Shown: positions 8,618-17,740, counted from the stretch's first letter. The stretch is DNA of 64,000 nucleotides from Curtobacterium flaccumfaciens pv. betae (GCF_026241855.1 NZ_JAPJDC010000001.1:1488001-1552000); one strand, 5' to 3'. Notes: generated by a model not told the origin, from the letters alone. A program made the numbers and translations.

Positions 8618-9991
8618 GTGACCGACAAGCGCACCCTCATCATCTTCGGCGCAACGGGCGACCTCGCCTCCCGCCTGCTCCTGCCGGGCCTCGGCACGTT
8701 CCTGCAGAGCGGCCGTGCCGTTCCCGTGCAGCTGATCGGCACGGGCCGCAGCGAGCGCAGCCCCGAGAAGTGGAAGGACATCGTCACGCAGTCCTTCGCG
8801 TCGCAGGACGTCAAGGGGCCGGAGGTCGACGCGACCATCGAGTCGACGCAGTTCATCCAGGGCGACCCCACCGACCCGAAGCACCTCGAGGCGCTCCTGG
8901 CCGCGGCCGACTCCGAGCCGATCCTGTACTTCGCCCTCCCGCCGCAGATCGCCTCCGACATCTGCGAGGCGCTCGAGCACGTCGAGCTCCCCGAGGGCAC
9001 GACCCTGGCCTTCGAGAAGCCCTTCGGCACCGACGTCGCCAGCGCCCAGGCCCTCAACGAGACGGTGCTCAAGCTCGTCCCCGAGGACCGCGTGCACCGC
9101 ACCGACCACTTCCTCGGCCGCACCACGGTGCTGAACATCATCGGTCTGCGCTTCGCGAACCGCCTGTTCGAGCCCATCTGGAACGCCGAGAACATCGAGA
9201 AGGTCGACATCTTCTACGACGAGACCCTCGGTCTCGAGAACCGCGCCCAGTACTACGACGAGGCCGGTGCGATGGTCGACATGATCCAGTCGCACCTGCT
9301 GCAGATCCTCGGCCTGGTCACGATGGACGCCCCGGCCGCGATCGACGCGGTCGAGTTCCGCTCGTCGCTCGCCCGGGTCCTGCGCTCCACCCGCCTCAAG
9401 GGCGACGACGCGAAGATCGCCTCGCGCCGCGCGGTCTACACCGCCGGCACCATCGACGGCAAGGAACTGCCGTCGTACCAGGAAGAGGACGGCGTCGACC
9501 CGTCGCGCCAGACGGAGACCCTCGCCGAGATCTCGGTCGAGGTGGACACCGCCCGCTGGGCAGGCGTCCCCTTCACGCTGCGCTCCGGCAAGGCCCTCGG
9601 CGCCAGCCGCAAGGAGGTGCTGATCACGTTCAAGCCGGTCACGCGCCTCCCCTCCGGTCTGAGCGGTCGCCCGAAGACCGACACGCTGCGCATCGTCCTG
9701 AACCCGGACGAGATCGAGCTGTCGGTGTCGGCCAACGGCGGTGGCAACCCGTTCGAGATGGGACAGGTCACCCTGTCGTCGTCGTTCAGCGACGGCGAGC
9801 TCACCCCGTACGGCGAGGTCCTGAACGGCATCTTCCACGACGACCCGCTGCTCTCCATCCGCGGCGACGTGGCCGAGCGCTGCTGGGAGATCGTGGAGCC
9901 GGTCGTCGCCGCCTGGAAGGCCGACGAGGTCCCGCTCGAGGAGTACCGCGCCGGTTCGCGCGGCCCGGCGGACTGGGAGTCGTCGTCCTGA
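8618..9991 (+). CDS. zwf: Glucose-6-phosphate dehydrogenase, stand-alone
   Basis: 457-residue enzyme of the G6PDH family, oxidising glucose-6-phosphate to 6-phosphogluconolactone with NAD(P)+. The GTG at 8618 follows an AAAGGAG ribosome-binding site. The dinucleotide-binding loop IFGATGDLASRLLLPGL is near the N-terminus; FEKPFGTD and the catalytic RTDHFLGR (in place of the usual RIDHYLGK) follow. The gene is alone: neither tkt-tal nor opcA, the usual actinobacterial companions, is adjacent. It may therefore be a second zwf copy; cofactor choice is not readable. A 48-nt perfect palindrome follows. Confidence 0.88.
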   Translation: MTDKRTLIIFGATGDLASRLLLPGLGTFLQSGRAVPVQLIGTGRSERSPEKWKDIVTQSFASQDVKGPEVDATIESTQFIQGDPTDPKHLEALLAAADSEPILYFALPPQIASDICEALEHVELPEGTTLAFEKPFGTDVASAQALNETVLKLVPEDRVHRTDHFLGRTTVLNIIGLRFANRLFEPIWNAENIEKVDIFYDETLGLENRAQYYDEAGAMVDMIQSHLLQILGLVTMDAPAAIDAVEFRSSLARVLRSTRLKGDDAKIASRRAVYTAGTIDGKELPSYQEEDGVDPSRQTETLAEISVEVDTARWAGVPFTLRSGKALGASRKEVLITFKPVTRLPSGLSGRPKTDTLRIVLNPDEIELSVSANGGGNPFEMGQVTLSSSFSDGELTPYGEVLNGIFHDDPLLSIRGDVAERCWEIVEPVVAAWKADEVPLEEYRAGSRGPADWESSS

Positions 9992-10025
9992 CGGACGCGC
10001 TGCCGACGTCCTGAACGGACGCCCT

Positions 10026-10073
10026 GACGGACGGGAGGCCCGGTGCCAGCTGGCACCGGGCCTCCCGTCCGTC
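10026..10073 (+). terminator. Perfect 48-nt palindrome after zwf
   Basis: Two 24-nt halves (10026-10049 and 10050-10073) are exactly complementary without mismatch. The halves carry CGGGAGGCCCG and CGGGCCTCCCG, the word shared with the hairpin at 49941-50003. No T-run follows. Confidence 0.75.
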
Positions 10074-10099
10074 GTGGAGTCACCATCAGGGCACCGCAA

Positions 10100-10180
10100 G
10101 ACGCCGTCGTGTCTTCGAGACGCCGCCGGATCCTGCGGCGTCTCGGCGGCTTCGAGGTGTCGCGCGAAGACGACGGCGTC
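10100..10180. repeat. Nested inverted repeat between zwf and the GH15 gene
   Basis: An outer stem pairs 10100-10117 with 10165-10180 (16 bp, with a 2-nt insertion in the left arm). Inside it a perfect 10-bp stem pairs 10117-10126 with 10135-10144. It sits 22 nt past the 3' end of the minus-strand GH15 gene, so it may terminate that gene. The nested form is more elaborate than the other hairpins. Confidence 0.6.
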
Positions 10181-10201
10181 TCCCGGGGGCTGAGCCGGAC
10201 G

Positions 10202-12160
10202 TCAGGCGGGGGAGCCGGCGCGCTCACCCTCGCCGGTCCACGACCGCGTGCCGCCGTCGTGGACGGGCAACCGCGTGCGGTGCCCGACGGCCGCGCCACG
10301 TGCACGCTCGATGGCGTCCGCTGCCGACACGAGCGTCAGGTGCGACAGCACCTGCGGGGTGTTGCCGATGTGGTGTCCGGTGGCGACGTCGATCTCCTCG
10401 GAGAGCATGCCGACGTCGTTCGCGTACCCGACGAGCACGTCCATCAGGCGCTCGGCGTCCTCGACCCGTCCCGAGGCCGCGTACTGCTCCACCAGCCAGA
10501 ACGAGCACGCCAGGAACGGGTGCTCGGCGCCGGACAGCCCGTCGAAGCCGGCCGTCGTGCGGTAGCGGAGCACGAGGCCCTCGTCCCCGACGCGCAGGTC
10601 CTCCTCGATGGCGCGGACGGTGCCCGTCATCCGGGGGTCGTCGGCGCGGCAGAACCCGACCTGCGGCAGGACGAGCAGGCTCGCGTCGACCTCGTCGGTG
10701 TCGTAGTGCTGGCGGAACGAACCGCGCTCGGCGTTCCAGCCGTGCTCCTCGATCTCGGCGCGGACGGTGTCGCGCAGGGTGCGCCAGCGGTCGACGGGGC
10801 CCTCGAGGCCGAACTCCTCGACTGCGGCGACCCCGCGGTCGAACGCGGCCCAGATCATCACCCGCGAGTGCGTGAAGCTGCGCCGCGGGCCGCGCATCTC
10901 CCAGATGCCGTTGTCCGGCTCCTGCCAGTGCTCCTCGACGTAGCCGAGCAGTGCCCGTTGCAGCGCCCAGGAGTCGGCGTTCTCCTCGACCCCGAGCTCG
11001 CGCGCGTCGTGCAGTGCCGCGAGCACCTCGCCGAAGACGTCGCCCTGGTACTGCGTCGAGGCGCCGTTGCCGACGCGCACGGGAGTCGACCCGAGGTACC
11101 CCGGCAGTTCGGGCAGCTCCCGTTCGGGCAGCTCGCGTTCGCCGGCGATGCCGTACATGATCTGCACGTCGGCGGGGTCGCCCGCGATCGCGCGCAGCAG
11201 CCAGCCGCGCCAGTGCGTCGCCTCGTCGCGGTAGCCGTGGGCGATGAGCGACGCGAGCGCGAGGGAGGCGTCGCGCAGCCACACGTAGCGGTAGTCCCAG
11301 TTGCGTTCGCCGCCGGGGTCCTCCGGCAGGCCCGTGGTCGCGGCCGCGACGACGCCACCGGTCTCACCGTGGGTCATCGCGCGGAGGAACACCAGCGACC
11401 GTCGTGCGGCGTCGGCGTACCGACCGGTGGTCTGCGCCGGGGCGGTCCACGCCGTCCACCACGAGACGGTGTGGGCGAGGGCCGCGTCGACGTCGAGCGG
11501 CTCCGGCGGCTCGCGGTGCGACGGGTACCAGGTGAGCACCGTGTCGAGCACGTCGCCGTCGTGGATCGTCGTGACGGCGGTGTGCCGGTGGTCGTCGGCG
11601 CGGAACCGCGGCCCCCGGACGATCACCGAGCCGGGGCCCGCCGTCGCGAGCAGCGCCGGTTCGTCGTCGTCCCCGATCTGCCGGATCCAGGGCAGGGCGC
11701 GCGAGTAGTCGAAGCGGATCCGGAGCGTCTGCCGGAGCTCGACGGTGCCGCGGAGCCCGCGTACCCGGCGGACGATCGAGGGGCGGTGCGCGCCGACGGG
11801 CATGAACTCGGTGACCTCGACCACGCCGGCACGGGTGGTCCACACGGTCGAGAGCACCAGGGTGTCGCCGTGGTACCGCCACTCGGCGGTGGCGTCGTCG
11901 TCGACGGGTCGGAGTGTCCAGTGCCCGTGGTCCTCGGTGCCGAGCAGCGAGGCGAAGGTGGACGAGCTGTCGAAGCGCGGCAGGCACGCCCAGTCGATGG
12001 TCCCGTCGCGGCCGACCAGGGCAGCGGTGCCGGTGCCGCCGATCAGGGCGTGGTCCTCGATGCGGTTCGGCGGCGTGTTCGGCGCTGGGTGCGGCGCGGC
12101 TGGGTGCGGTGCGGCTGGGTGTGGTGCGGCTTCGGGCGGTGCGGCCGGCTCGGTGCTCAT
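10202..12160 (-). CDS. Glycoside hydrolase family 15 (glucoamylase/trehalase type)
   Basis: About 652-residue intracellular GH15 enzyme; the start is placed at ATG 12160 (MSTEP), though an in-frame ATG 15 nt earlier is possible. The N-terminus has a Pro/His/Ala repeat (AAPHP three times) encoded by about 15-nt tandem units at 12090-12140. A β-sandwich domain (LVGRDGTIDWACLPRFDS) precedes an (α/α)6 barrel with NWDYRYVWLRDAS (about 290) and a late FDGLSGAEHPFLACSFWL carrying a likely catalytic Glu. No signal peptide. In actinobacteria such proteins are often trehalases or glucoamylases acting on small α-glucans; the substrate is undecided. It follows the App1 gene on the same strand. Confidence 0.85.
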   Translation of the reverse strand: MSTEPAAPPEAAPHPAAPHPAAPHPAPNTPPNRIEDHALIGGTGTAALVGRDGTIDWACLPRFDSSSTFASLLGTEDHGHWTLRPVDDDATAEWRYHGDTLVLSTVWTTRAGVVEVTEFMPVGAHRPSIVRRVRGLRGTVELRQTLRIRFDYSRALPWIRQIGDDDEPALLATAGPGSVIVRGPRFRADDHRHTAVTTIHDGDVLDTVLTWYPSHREPPEPLDVDAALAHTVSWWTAWTAPAQTTGRYADAARRSLVFLRAMTHGETGGVVAAATTGLPEDPGGERNWDYRYVWLRDASLALASLIAHGYRDEATHWRGWLLRAIAGDPADVQIMYGIAGERELPERELPELPGYLGSTPVRVGNGASTQYQGDVFGEVLAALHDARELGVEENADSWALQRALLGYVEEHWQEPDNGIWEMRGPRRSFTHSRVMIWAAFDRGVAAVEEFGLEGPVDRWRTLRDTVRAEIEEHGWNAERGSFRQHYDTDEVDASLLVLPQVGFCRADDPRMTGTVRAIEEDLRVGDEGLVLRYRTTAGFDGLSGAEHPFLACSFWLVEQYAASGRVEDAERLMDVLVGYANDVGMLSEEIDVATGHHIGNTPQVLSHLTLVSAADAIERARGAAVGHRTRLPVHDGGTRSWTGEGERAGSPA

Positions 12161-12238
12161 GGACCGATCGAACACCCGATGCCCGAGCGCCGCGGTCGGC
12201 GACGGGGGCTCCGGGCCGAGATCGTGATGAAGGGTCGC

Positions 12239-13303
12239 TCAGGCCGGGTCGGAACCGTCGGACTCGATGATGCCGACCCGCGCGAGCTCGCTCCACAGGC
12301 CGGCGCCGTCCGGTGCGTACACCCAGGGCGCCGACGAGTCACGGGAGCGTTCCTGCGCCCGCGAGCGACCACCGGCCAGCACCGCTTCGCTCGTGGACAG
12401 CTGCCGGATGGCGACGCCCGCGACGTTGTCCGGGTGTTCCCGCGAGAAGTCCCCGTAGAGGCTCTCGTCGTGCTGTCCGTCGTCGCCGACCAGGAGCCAG
12501 CGGATGTCCGGGAAGTCCTTGGCGAGCCGCCGCAGGTTCTCCTGCTTGTGCAGCTGGCCGCTTCGGAAGAACCGGTCGTGGGTGGGACCCCAGTCGGTGA
12601 GCAGGAGCGTGCCGGACGGGTACATGTTGCGCGACAGGAAGCGCTGCAGCGTCGGGGCGACGTTCCACGCCCCGGTCGACAGGTAGACCGTCGGGGAACC
12701 GGGGTGCTGCGCGAGGATCCGCTCGTACAGCACGGACATGCCCGGCACCGGGCGGCGGGCGTGCTCGGTCAGCACGAACGAGTTCCAGGCGGCGAGCATG
12801 GGGCGGGGGAGCGAGGTCACCATGACGGTGTCGTCGATGTCGGACAGCAGCCCGAAGCGGGTGTCCGGGTGCACGACGAACACGTCGGCCTCGACGTCGC
12901 GCCCGCCGCCTGCCGACAGCCGCACCGTGCGCCAGCCGGGCTCGAGGTCGATCGGGACGATGGTGTCGACGACGCCGCCACGGTCGGTCTTCACCACGTG
13001 GGAGACACCGCCGGCGGTGACGGTGACCTCGGCGTGGTCGACGGCCACGCTCGTGAAGCTCTTCCAGCCGCGGACCCCCGCGTAGGAGACGTCGGAAGCG
13101 AGACCGCGGCGCGTCAGCAGCACACGGCACAGGATGCGCACCCAACCGGGCGCGCCGTAGCCGGTGTACGGGACCACCGTCGGCACCAGTCCGCGACGGC
13201 GTGCACGGTGCTCGCGGAACTCCTGGACGGCGTCCTCGATGCGGGCCGCGCGGTGCAGGAGCGGCTCGGCCAACGACGGCTCGTGGGACGTCGGGTCGGG
13301 CAT
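12239..13303 (-). CDS. App1-like phosphatase (DUF2183)
   Basis: 354-residue protein of the App1/DUF2183 group, HAD-like enzymes named after yeast phosphatidate phosphatase App1. The start at 13303 (MPDPTSHEP) is preferred to more distal in-frame starts. The N-terminal ~120 residues form a likely β-rich domain. The catalytic stretch GLLSDIDDTVMV holds the DxDxT motif (about residue 185), followed by VYLSTGAWN and LLVGDDGQHDESLYGDF, typical of the family. No membrane segment. It is divergent from the tetR gene and upstream of the GH15 gene (78-nt gap). The bacterial substrate is unknown. Confidence 0.85.
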   Translation of the reverse strand: MPDPTSHEPSLAEPLLHRAARIEDAVQEFREHRARRRGLVPTVVPYTGYGAPGWVRILCRVLLTRRGLASDVSYAGVRGWKSFTSVAVDHAEVTVTAGGVSHVVKTDRGGVVDTIVPIDLEPGWRTVRLSAGGGRDVEADVFVVHPDTRFGLLSDIDDTVMVTSLPRPMLAAWNSFVLTEHARRPVPGMSVLYERILAQHPGSPTVYLSTGAWNVAPTLQRFLSRNMYPSGTLLLTDWGPTHDRFFRSGQLHKQENLRRLAKDFPDIRWLLVGDDGQHDESLYGDFSREHPDNVAGVAIRQLSTSEAVLAGGRSRAQERSRDSSAPWVYAPDGAGLWSELARVGIIESDGSDPA

Positions 13304-13441
13304 GGCGCCATCATCCCATGTACGGCTGACGAAACCGCGCGCTGGGCGGAACTGGTGAGTCGCAGCCATGTTCCAGGCGCGTTCTGCGAAAGTTGTCCCC
13401 GTCACACCAACCAACCGCGCTGGAGCGCAAGAGGAGAACAC

Positions 13442-14089
13442 GTGCTCGTCACCGAGGTAACGAACGCTCTGCCGGGGGGATCATCACTGCTCAGGAACGA
13501 GCCGGTCCAAGCCCGCAGTTCGGCGCGCCTCGCCGGCCTCCTCGACGCCGCAGCCGCGGTGATCGACGAGATCGGGTTCGAACGGCTCACGACCGCCATG
13601 GTCGCCGAGCGCGCGGGGGCGTCGATCGGCACCGTCTACCGGTACTTCCCGGACCGCATCGCCGTGGTCGAGGCACTCGCGATCCGCTGCACCCAGCGGC
13701 TCGCCTCCCGCTTCGTCGAGGCCCTCGACGCCAGCGGTGCCGAGACCTGGCAGGACGCGAACGACGCGCTCATCGACATGACCGCCGAGATGTACCGCAC
13801 CGAACCCGGCTTCCGGGCCATCCGCTTCGGTGACCCGGCGGACACCGGCACCGGTGACGCCGAGGACCGCATGGGCGCACTCGGAGCGACCGTGGGCCAG
13901 ATCATGCGCGACCGCTTCGGCCTGCCGGACGACGAGCACATCACCCGCGCCTGGGTCGTCCTCGCCGAGTCCGGTCACGCGGTGCTGGCGCGGGCGCACC
14001 GCGACCGCGAGCACCCCGACACGGAGCTGATCGAGGAGTACCGCCGGATGAACCGTGCGCACCTGGAATCGGTGATCGCGCCGTCCTGA
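13442..14089 (+). CDS. TetR/AcrR family transcriptional regulator
   Basis: 215-residue regulator. An N-terminal TetR helix-turn-helix covers about residues 25-75, with ERLTTAMVAERAGASIGTVY and then RYFPDRIAVVEAL. An α-helical ligand-binding domain ends in LIEEYRRMNRAHLESVI. It starts with GTG preceded by AGAGGAGAAC. It is divergent from the App1 gene (138 nt apart), the best guess for a target besides itself. No ligand can be inferred. A hairpin at 14133-14164 closes it. Confidence 0.9.
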   Translation: MLVTEVTNALPGGSSLLRNEPVQARSSARLAGLLDAAAAVIDEIGFERLTTAMVAERAGASIGTVYRYFPDRIAVVEALAIRCTQRLASRFVEALDASGAETWQDANDALIDMTAEMYRTEPGFRAIRFGDPADTGTGDAEDRMGALGATVGQIMRDRFGLPDDEHITRAWVVLAESGHAVLARAHRDREHPDTELIEEYRRMNRAHLESVIAPS

Positions 14090-14132
14090 CCACCCACTCA
14101 GCCGGCGCGACACGCCGGTGACCGATCCGATC

Positions 14133-14164
14133 CGCCCGCGCCTCCGAACACCAAGGCGCGGGCG
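14133..14164 (+). terminator. 11-bp hairpin after tetR
   Basis: Arms 14133-14143 and 14154-14164 are perfectly complementary; 10-nt loop. It separates tetR from the osmoprotectant transporter. Confidence 0.6.
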
Positions 14165-14272
14165 TCGTCGTCCCCGCCGATCCCGTCGTGCCCGTCGGCA
14201 TCCCCACCGACCGGTGCACCGCCGCGGGGCCGTCACGGATCGTCACAGCGAACCGATGTCGGCACCCCCGGG

Positions 14273-14278
14273 TACTCT
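14273..14278 (+). promoter_or_regulatory. -10 box for the osmoprotectant ABC operon
   Basis: TACTCT lies 39 nt before the ATG at 14318; the leader holds AGAAGGG as ribosome-binding site. No convincing -35. Confidence 0.35.
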
Positions 14279-14317
14279 CATCCGGAGTCGGGCTACCTCC
14301 GAACAGAAGGGCACCCC

Positions 14318-15244
14318 ATGATCGAGTTCCGCTCGGTGCGCAAGACCTACCCGGACGGCACGACTGCGGTCGAGCACTTCGATCTGGTCATCCCGTCCCG
14401 GACCACCACCGTCTTCGTCGGATCCAGCGGCTGTGGCAAGACCACGCTGCTCCGCATGATCAACCGCATGGTCGACCCCACCTCCGGCACCGTCGAGATC
14501 GACGGCTCGGACGTCGCCGGGATCAACCCCGTCGAGCTCCGTCGCCACATCGGGTACGTCATGCAGAACTCCGGACTGCTGCCGCACCGCAAGGTCGTCG
14601 ACAACATCGCGACCGTCCCGCTGCTGACCGGCGTCTCCAAGGCCGACGCACGCAAGCGCGCCCTCGAGCTCATGGACACCGTCGGACTCGACCGTGCCTT
14701 CGCCGACCGCTACCCGTCGCAGCTGTCCGGCGGCCAGCAGCAGCGCGTCGGTGTGGCCCGCGGGCTGGCCGTCGACCCGAACATCCTGCTCATGGACGAG
14801 CCGTTCGGTGCTGTCGACCCCCTGGTGCGCAACGACCTGCAGGACGAGCTCATCCGCCTGCAGCGCGAACTCGGCAAGACCGTCGTGTTCGTGACGCACG
14901 ACATCGACGAGGCGTTCAAGCTCGGCGACCAGGTCGTCATCCTCAAGAAGGGCGGGGAGATCGCCCAGCAGGGGACGCCGGCCGAGATCCTCGCCGCACC
15001 CGCCGACGACTTCGTCGCCACGTTCATCGGCGCCGGCCGCGGGCGCCGCGCGCTCCGCGTCGAGCAGACCCCGACCGGTCCGATCGTCGTCGACGGTGAA
15101 GGCCGCGCGGCCGGCGTGCTGACGGGCCCCGTCGGGGTCGTCGACGCCGCCGAGGCCGTGCCGCAGTCCGACGCCCGAGCAGCAGAGGCCGGAGCGTCGC
15201 ACGACGCACCGGGTGCTCCGGCGCAGGGTGGGGGCACCCGGTGA
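14318..15244 (+). CDS. Osmoprotectant (glycine betaine/carnitine/choline) ABC transporter ATPase
   Basis: 308-residue ATPase of the OpuCA/ProV type. Walker A is GSSGCGKTTLL (about 35-45), the signature is LSGGQQQRVGVARGL (about 135), Walker B is ILLMDEPFGAVD, and the switch His is in VTHDIDEAFKLGD. The region after about residue 235 is short and Ala/Gly/Pro-rich. The tandem CBS domains that sense ionic strength in OpuA/OpuCA proteins are not evident, so osmotic gating may be absent or lie elsewhere. It overlaps the permease gene by 4 bp. Confidence 0.92.
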   Translation: MIEFRSVRKTYPDGTTAVEHFDLVIPSRTTTVFVGSSGCGKTTLLRMINRMVDPTSGTVEIDGSDVAGINPVELRRHIGYVMQNSGLLPHRKVVDNIATVPLLTGVSKADARKRALELMDTVGLDRAFADRYPSQLSGGQQQRVGVARGLAVDPNILLMDEPFGAVDPLVRNDLQDELIRLQRELGKTVVFVTHDIDEAFKLGDQVVILKKGGEIAQQGTPAEILAAPADDFVATFIGAGRGRRALRVEQTPTGPIVVDGEGRAAGVLTGPVGVVDAAEAVPQSDARAAEAGASHDAPGAPAQGGGTR

Positions 15245-15957
15245 AGTGGGTGCTGGCGAACCTCGACACGATCTGGGACAACACCCTCTCCCACCTCGCG
15301 ATCGCGATCCCGCCGATCATCGTCGCGTTCCTGCTGTCGATCCCGATCGGGTGGCTGGTGGTCCGGCTGCAGCGCCCCGGTGGGTCGCGCTTCGCGTCGG
15401 GAGTGGGCAGCAGCATCGTGACCCTCGCCGGTCTGCTCTACGCCATCCCGTCGCTCGCCCTGTTCGTCGCGCTGCCGAGCATCATCGGCACCGGCCTGCA
15501 GAGCCCGATCAACGTCGTCATCGGCCTGACGCTGTACGGCCTCGCACTGATGGTCCGGTCCACGGTCGACGGGCTGACCTCGGTCGACTCCGAGACCAAG
15601 TCCGCATCGACCGCGATGGGCTACTCACCGGCGCAGCGGTTCTTCCGTGTGGAGCTCCCGCTCGCCGGTCCCGTCCTGCTGGCCGGGCTCCGGGTGGTCT
15701 CGGTCTCCACGATCTCGCTGACCACGGTCGGCGCGGTCCTCGGCATCCCGAGTCTCGGCCTCCTGTTCACCGACGGCCTGGGGCGCGGGATCTACGAGGA
15801 GATCCTCTCCGGCATCGTGATGGTGCTCGTGCTCGCCTTCGCCCTCGACGGCCTCCTCGTGCTGCTCGGGCGCCTGGTCATGCCGTGGACCCGGACGAAC
15901 TCGGTGTCACGGCGACAGGCCCGCCGGGTCCTGCAAGCAGCGGAGGTCTCCTCGTGA
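15241..15957 (+). CDS. Osmoprotectant ABC transporter permease (first)
   Basis: 238-residue permease of the OpuCB/ProW class with about five or six membrane helices. The EAA loop region is at about 120-150 (STAMGYSPAQRFFRVELPLA). It begins with GTG overlapping the ATPase stop and overlaps the second permease by 4 bp. Two different permeases flanking a single ATPase plus a lipoprotein is the OpuC arrangement. Confidence 0.92.
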   Translation: MKWVLANLDTIWDNTLSHLAIAIPPIIVAFLLSIPIGWLVVRLQRPGGSRFASGVGSSIVTLAGLLYAIPSLALFVALPSIIGTGLQSPINVVIGLTLYGLALMVRSTVDGLTSVDSETKSASTAMGYSPAQRFFRVELPLAGPVLLAGLRVVSVSTISLTTVGAVLGIPSLGLLFTDGLGRGIYEEILSGIVMVLVLAFALDGLLVLLGRLVMPWTRTNSVSRRQARRVLQAAEVSS

Positions 15958-16682
15958 TCATCGGACAGGCCTTCGCATGGGTGTTCGACCCCACGAACTA
16001 CGGCGGCTACAACGGCATCCCCCAGCGCCTCTGGGAGCACGTCTGGATCACCCTGCTCGCGGTGCTCATCGCCGCCGTCATCGCCGTGCCGGTCGGGTAC
16101 GCGATCGGCCACACGCGCCGTGCTCGTGGCTTCTCGATCGCGGTGTCCGGCGGGGTGCGGGCACTCCCGACACTCGGCGTGCTCTCGCTGTTCGGGCTGC
16201 TGCTCGGCATCGGGCTGCAGGCTCCCTTGCTCGCCCTCGTCATCCTGGCGATCCCGTCGGTGCTCGCCGGGGCGTACTCCGGCATCGAGTCCGTCGACCC
16301 GGGGGTCGTCGACGCCGCGAAGGCCCAGGGCATGACCGGCTGGCAGATCCTGTGGAAGGTCGAGATCCCGCTCGGGCTCCCGCTCCTGATCGGTGGCATC
16401 CGTGCCGCGGTGCTGCAGGTCGTCGCGACGGCCACGCTCGCCGCGTACGTCGGGGCCGGTGGTCTCGGCGGGTACTTCTTCCTCGGCCTGAAGACCCAGG
16501 ACTACGCCGAGATGCTCGGTGCCTCCATCCTCGTGATCGCCCTCGCGATCGCGTTCGAGATCGTGTTCGCCGTGCTGCAGCGGGCGGCGGTGCCGAAGGG
16601 CACCGCGGACCCGTCGGCTCGACAGCGTCAGGGGTCGCGTGAGCGAGCCCGCAATCCACTCCCGGAAGGAAATCCCTCGTGA
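15954..16682 (+). CDS. Osmoprotectant ABC transporter permease (second)
   Basis: 242-residue OpuCD-type permease starting at the GTG that overlaps the preceding stop. The segment after MIIGQAFAWVFDP has about six helices. The cytoplasmic loop AKAQGMTGWQILWKVEIPLG is the conserved ATPase-contact (EAA) region. The C-terminal 25 residues are polar and basic. It overlaps the binding-protein gene by 4 bp (GTGA), so the four genes are translationally coupled. Confidence 0.92.
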   Translation: MIIGQAFAWVFDPTNYGGYNGIPQRLWEHVWITLLAVLIAAVIAVPVGYAIGHTRRARGFSIAVSGGVRALPTLGVLSLFGLLLGIGLQAPLLALVILAIPSVLAGAYSGIESVDPGVVDAAKAQGMTGWQILWKVEIPLGLPLLIGGIRAAVLQVVATATLAAYVGAGGLGGYFFLGLKTQDYAEMLGASILVIALAIAFEIVFAVLQRAAVPKGTADPSARQRQGSRERARNPLPEGNPS

Positions 16683-17602
16683 TCACAGCACCCAAGATCC
16701 GCGCCGGTGTCGCCGCCGCGATGGCGGTGGGCGTCGTCGCCGCCCTCGCCGGCTGCGCGCCGAGCGACCCGCTCGACAGCGGCTCCAGCGACTCGTCCGA
16801 CTCGAAGACGATCGTCGTCGGCTCGCAGCAGTACTACTCGAACGAGATCATCGCCGAGCTCTACGCCCAGGTCCTCGAGAAGGACGGCTTCGACGTGAAG
16901 CGCAACTTCAACATCGGGCAGCGTGAGGTCTACATCCCGCAGCTCGAGAAGGGCGCCATCGACGTCATGCCCGAGTACAGCGGCAACCTGCTGCAGTACT
17001 TCGACAAGGGCTCGGACGCGAAGACCGCCGACCAGATCGACGACGGGCTCGACAAGGCCCTGCCGAAGGGCCTCCGGGTCCTCGACGAGGCCGACGCCAC
17101 CGACCAGGACAGCTACACCGTCACGAAGAAGTTCTCCGAGGACAACGACGTCACGAGCCTGGCCGACCTGAAGAACGTCGACGAGAAGCTCACCGTGGGC
17201 GCCAACTCCGAGAACCAGACGCGGCCGTACGGCCCGAAGGGGCTCAAGTCGGTCTACGGCGTCGACGTCGACTTCAAGGCGATCGAGGACGGCGGCGGCG
17301 CCCTGACCGTCAAGGCGCTCAAGGACGACACCGTCCAGCTGGCCGACATCTACACGGCCGACCCGAGCATCAAGGCGAACGGCTTCGTCACGCTGAAGGA
17401 CCCGGAGAACCTGATCCTGCCGCAGAACGTCGTGCCGGTCGTCTCGAAGAAGGTCAACGAGAAGGCTGCGGACGCGATCGACTCGGTCAACGAGAAGCTC
17501 ACGACCGAGGCCCTGATCGAGCTCAACACCAAGAGCACGGCCGACAAGGAGAAGGCGTCCACCATCGCCGAGGACTGGCTCAAGGCCGAGGGTCTGCTGT
17601 AG
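16679..17602 (+). CDS. Osmoprotectant ABC transporter substrate-binding lipoprotein
   Basis: 307-residue OpuCC/ProX-type binding protein. The signal peptide ends in the lipobox LAGC (about residue 26), followed by a Ser/Asp-rich linker. The mature part shows VVGSQQYYSNEIIAELYAQV and DVMPEYSGNLLQYF, typical of quaternary-amine binding proteins. GTG start with GGAAGGA upstream. Last gene of the operon, closed by a 16-bp hairpin. The exact ligand among betaine, carnitine and choline is not determined. Confidence 0.92.
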   Translation: MITAPKIRAGVAAAMAVGVVAALAGCAPSDPLDSGSSDSSDSKTIVVGSQQYYSNEIIAELYAQVLEKDGFDVKRNFNIGQREVYIPQLEKGAIDVMPEYSGNLLQYFDKGSDAKTADQIDDGLDKALPKGLRVLDEADATDQDSYTVTKKFSEDNDVTSLADLKNVDEKLTVGANSENQTRPYGPKGLKSVYGVDVDFKAIEDGGGALTVKALKDDTVQLADIYTADPSIKANGFVTLKDPENLILPQNVVPVVSKKVNEKAADAIDSVNEKLTTEALIELNTKSTADKEKASTIAEDWLKAEGLL

Positions 17603-17624
17603 CCACAGCTCCACGAAAGAAAAG

Positions 17625-17658
17625 CGACAGGCGTCGGGTATCTACCCGGCGCCTGTCG
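17625..17658 (+). terminator. 16-bp hairpin after the osmoprotectant operon
   Basis: Arms 17625-17640 and 17643-17658 pair with one G-T wobble and a 2-nt loop, 22 nt past the stop. The left flank is A-rich (GAAAGAAAAG). Confidence 0.75.
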
Positions 17659-17740
17659 TCGTTCGCGCACGGGGCAGCGCGAACATCCGTGCCGCACGGT
17701 TGTGCCGTGCAGAGGCTGTGCACGTTTGTGCACGGGGAGG

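Noticed and set aside
10043..14089. 1348-codon plus-strand open frame
   Set aside because: Its last part is the TetR gene; the remainder is antisense to the GH15 and App1 genes, which have clear motifs on the minus strand.
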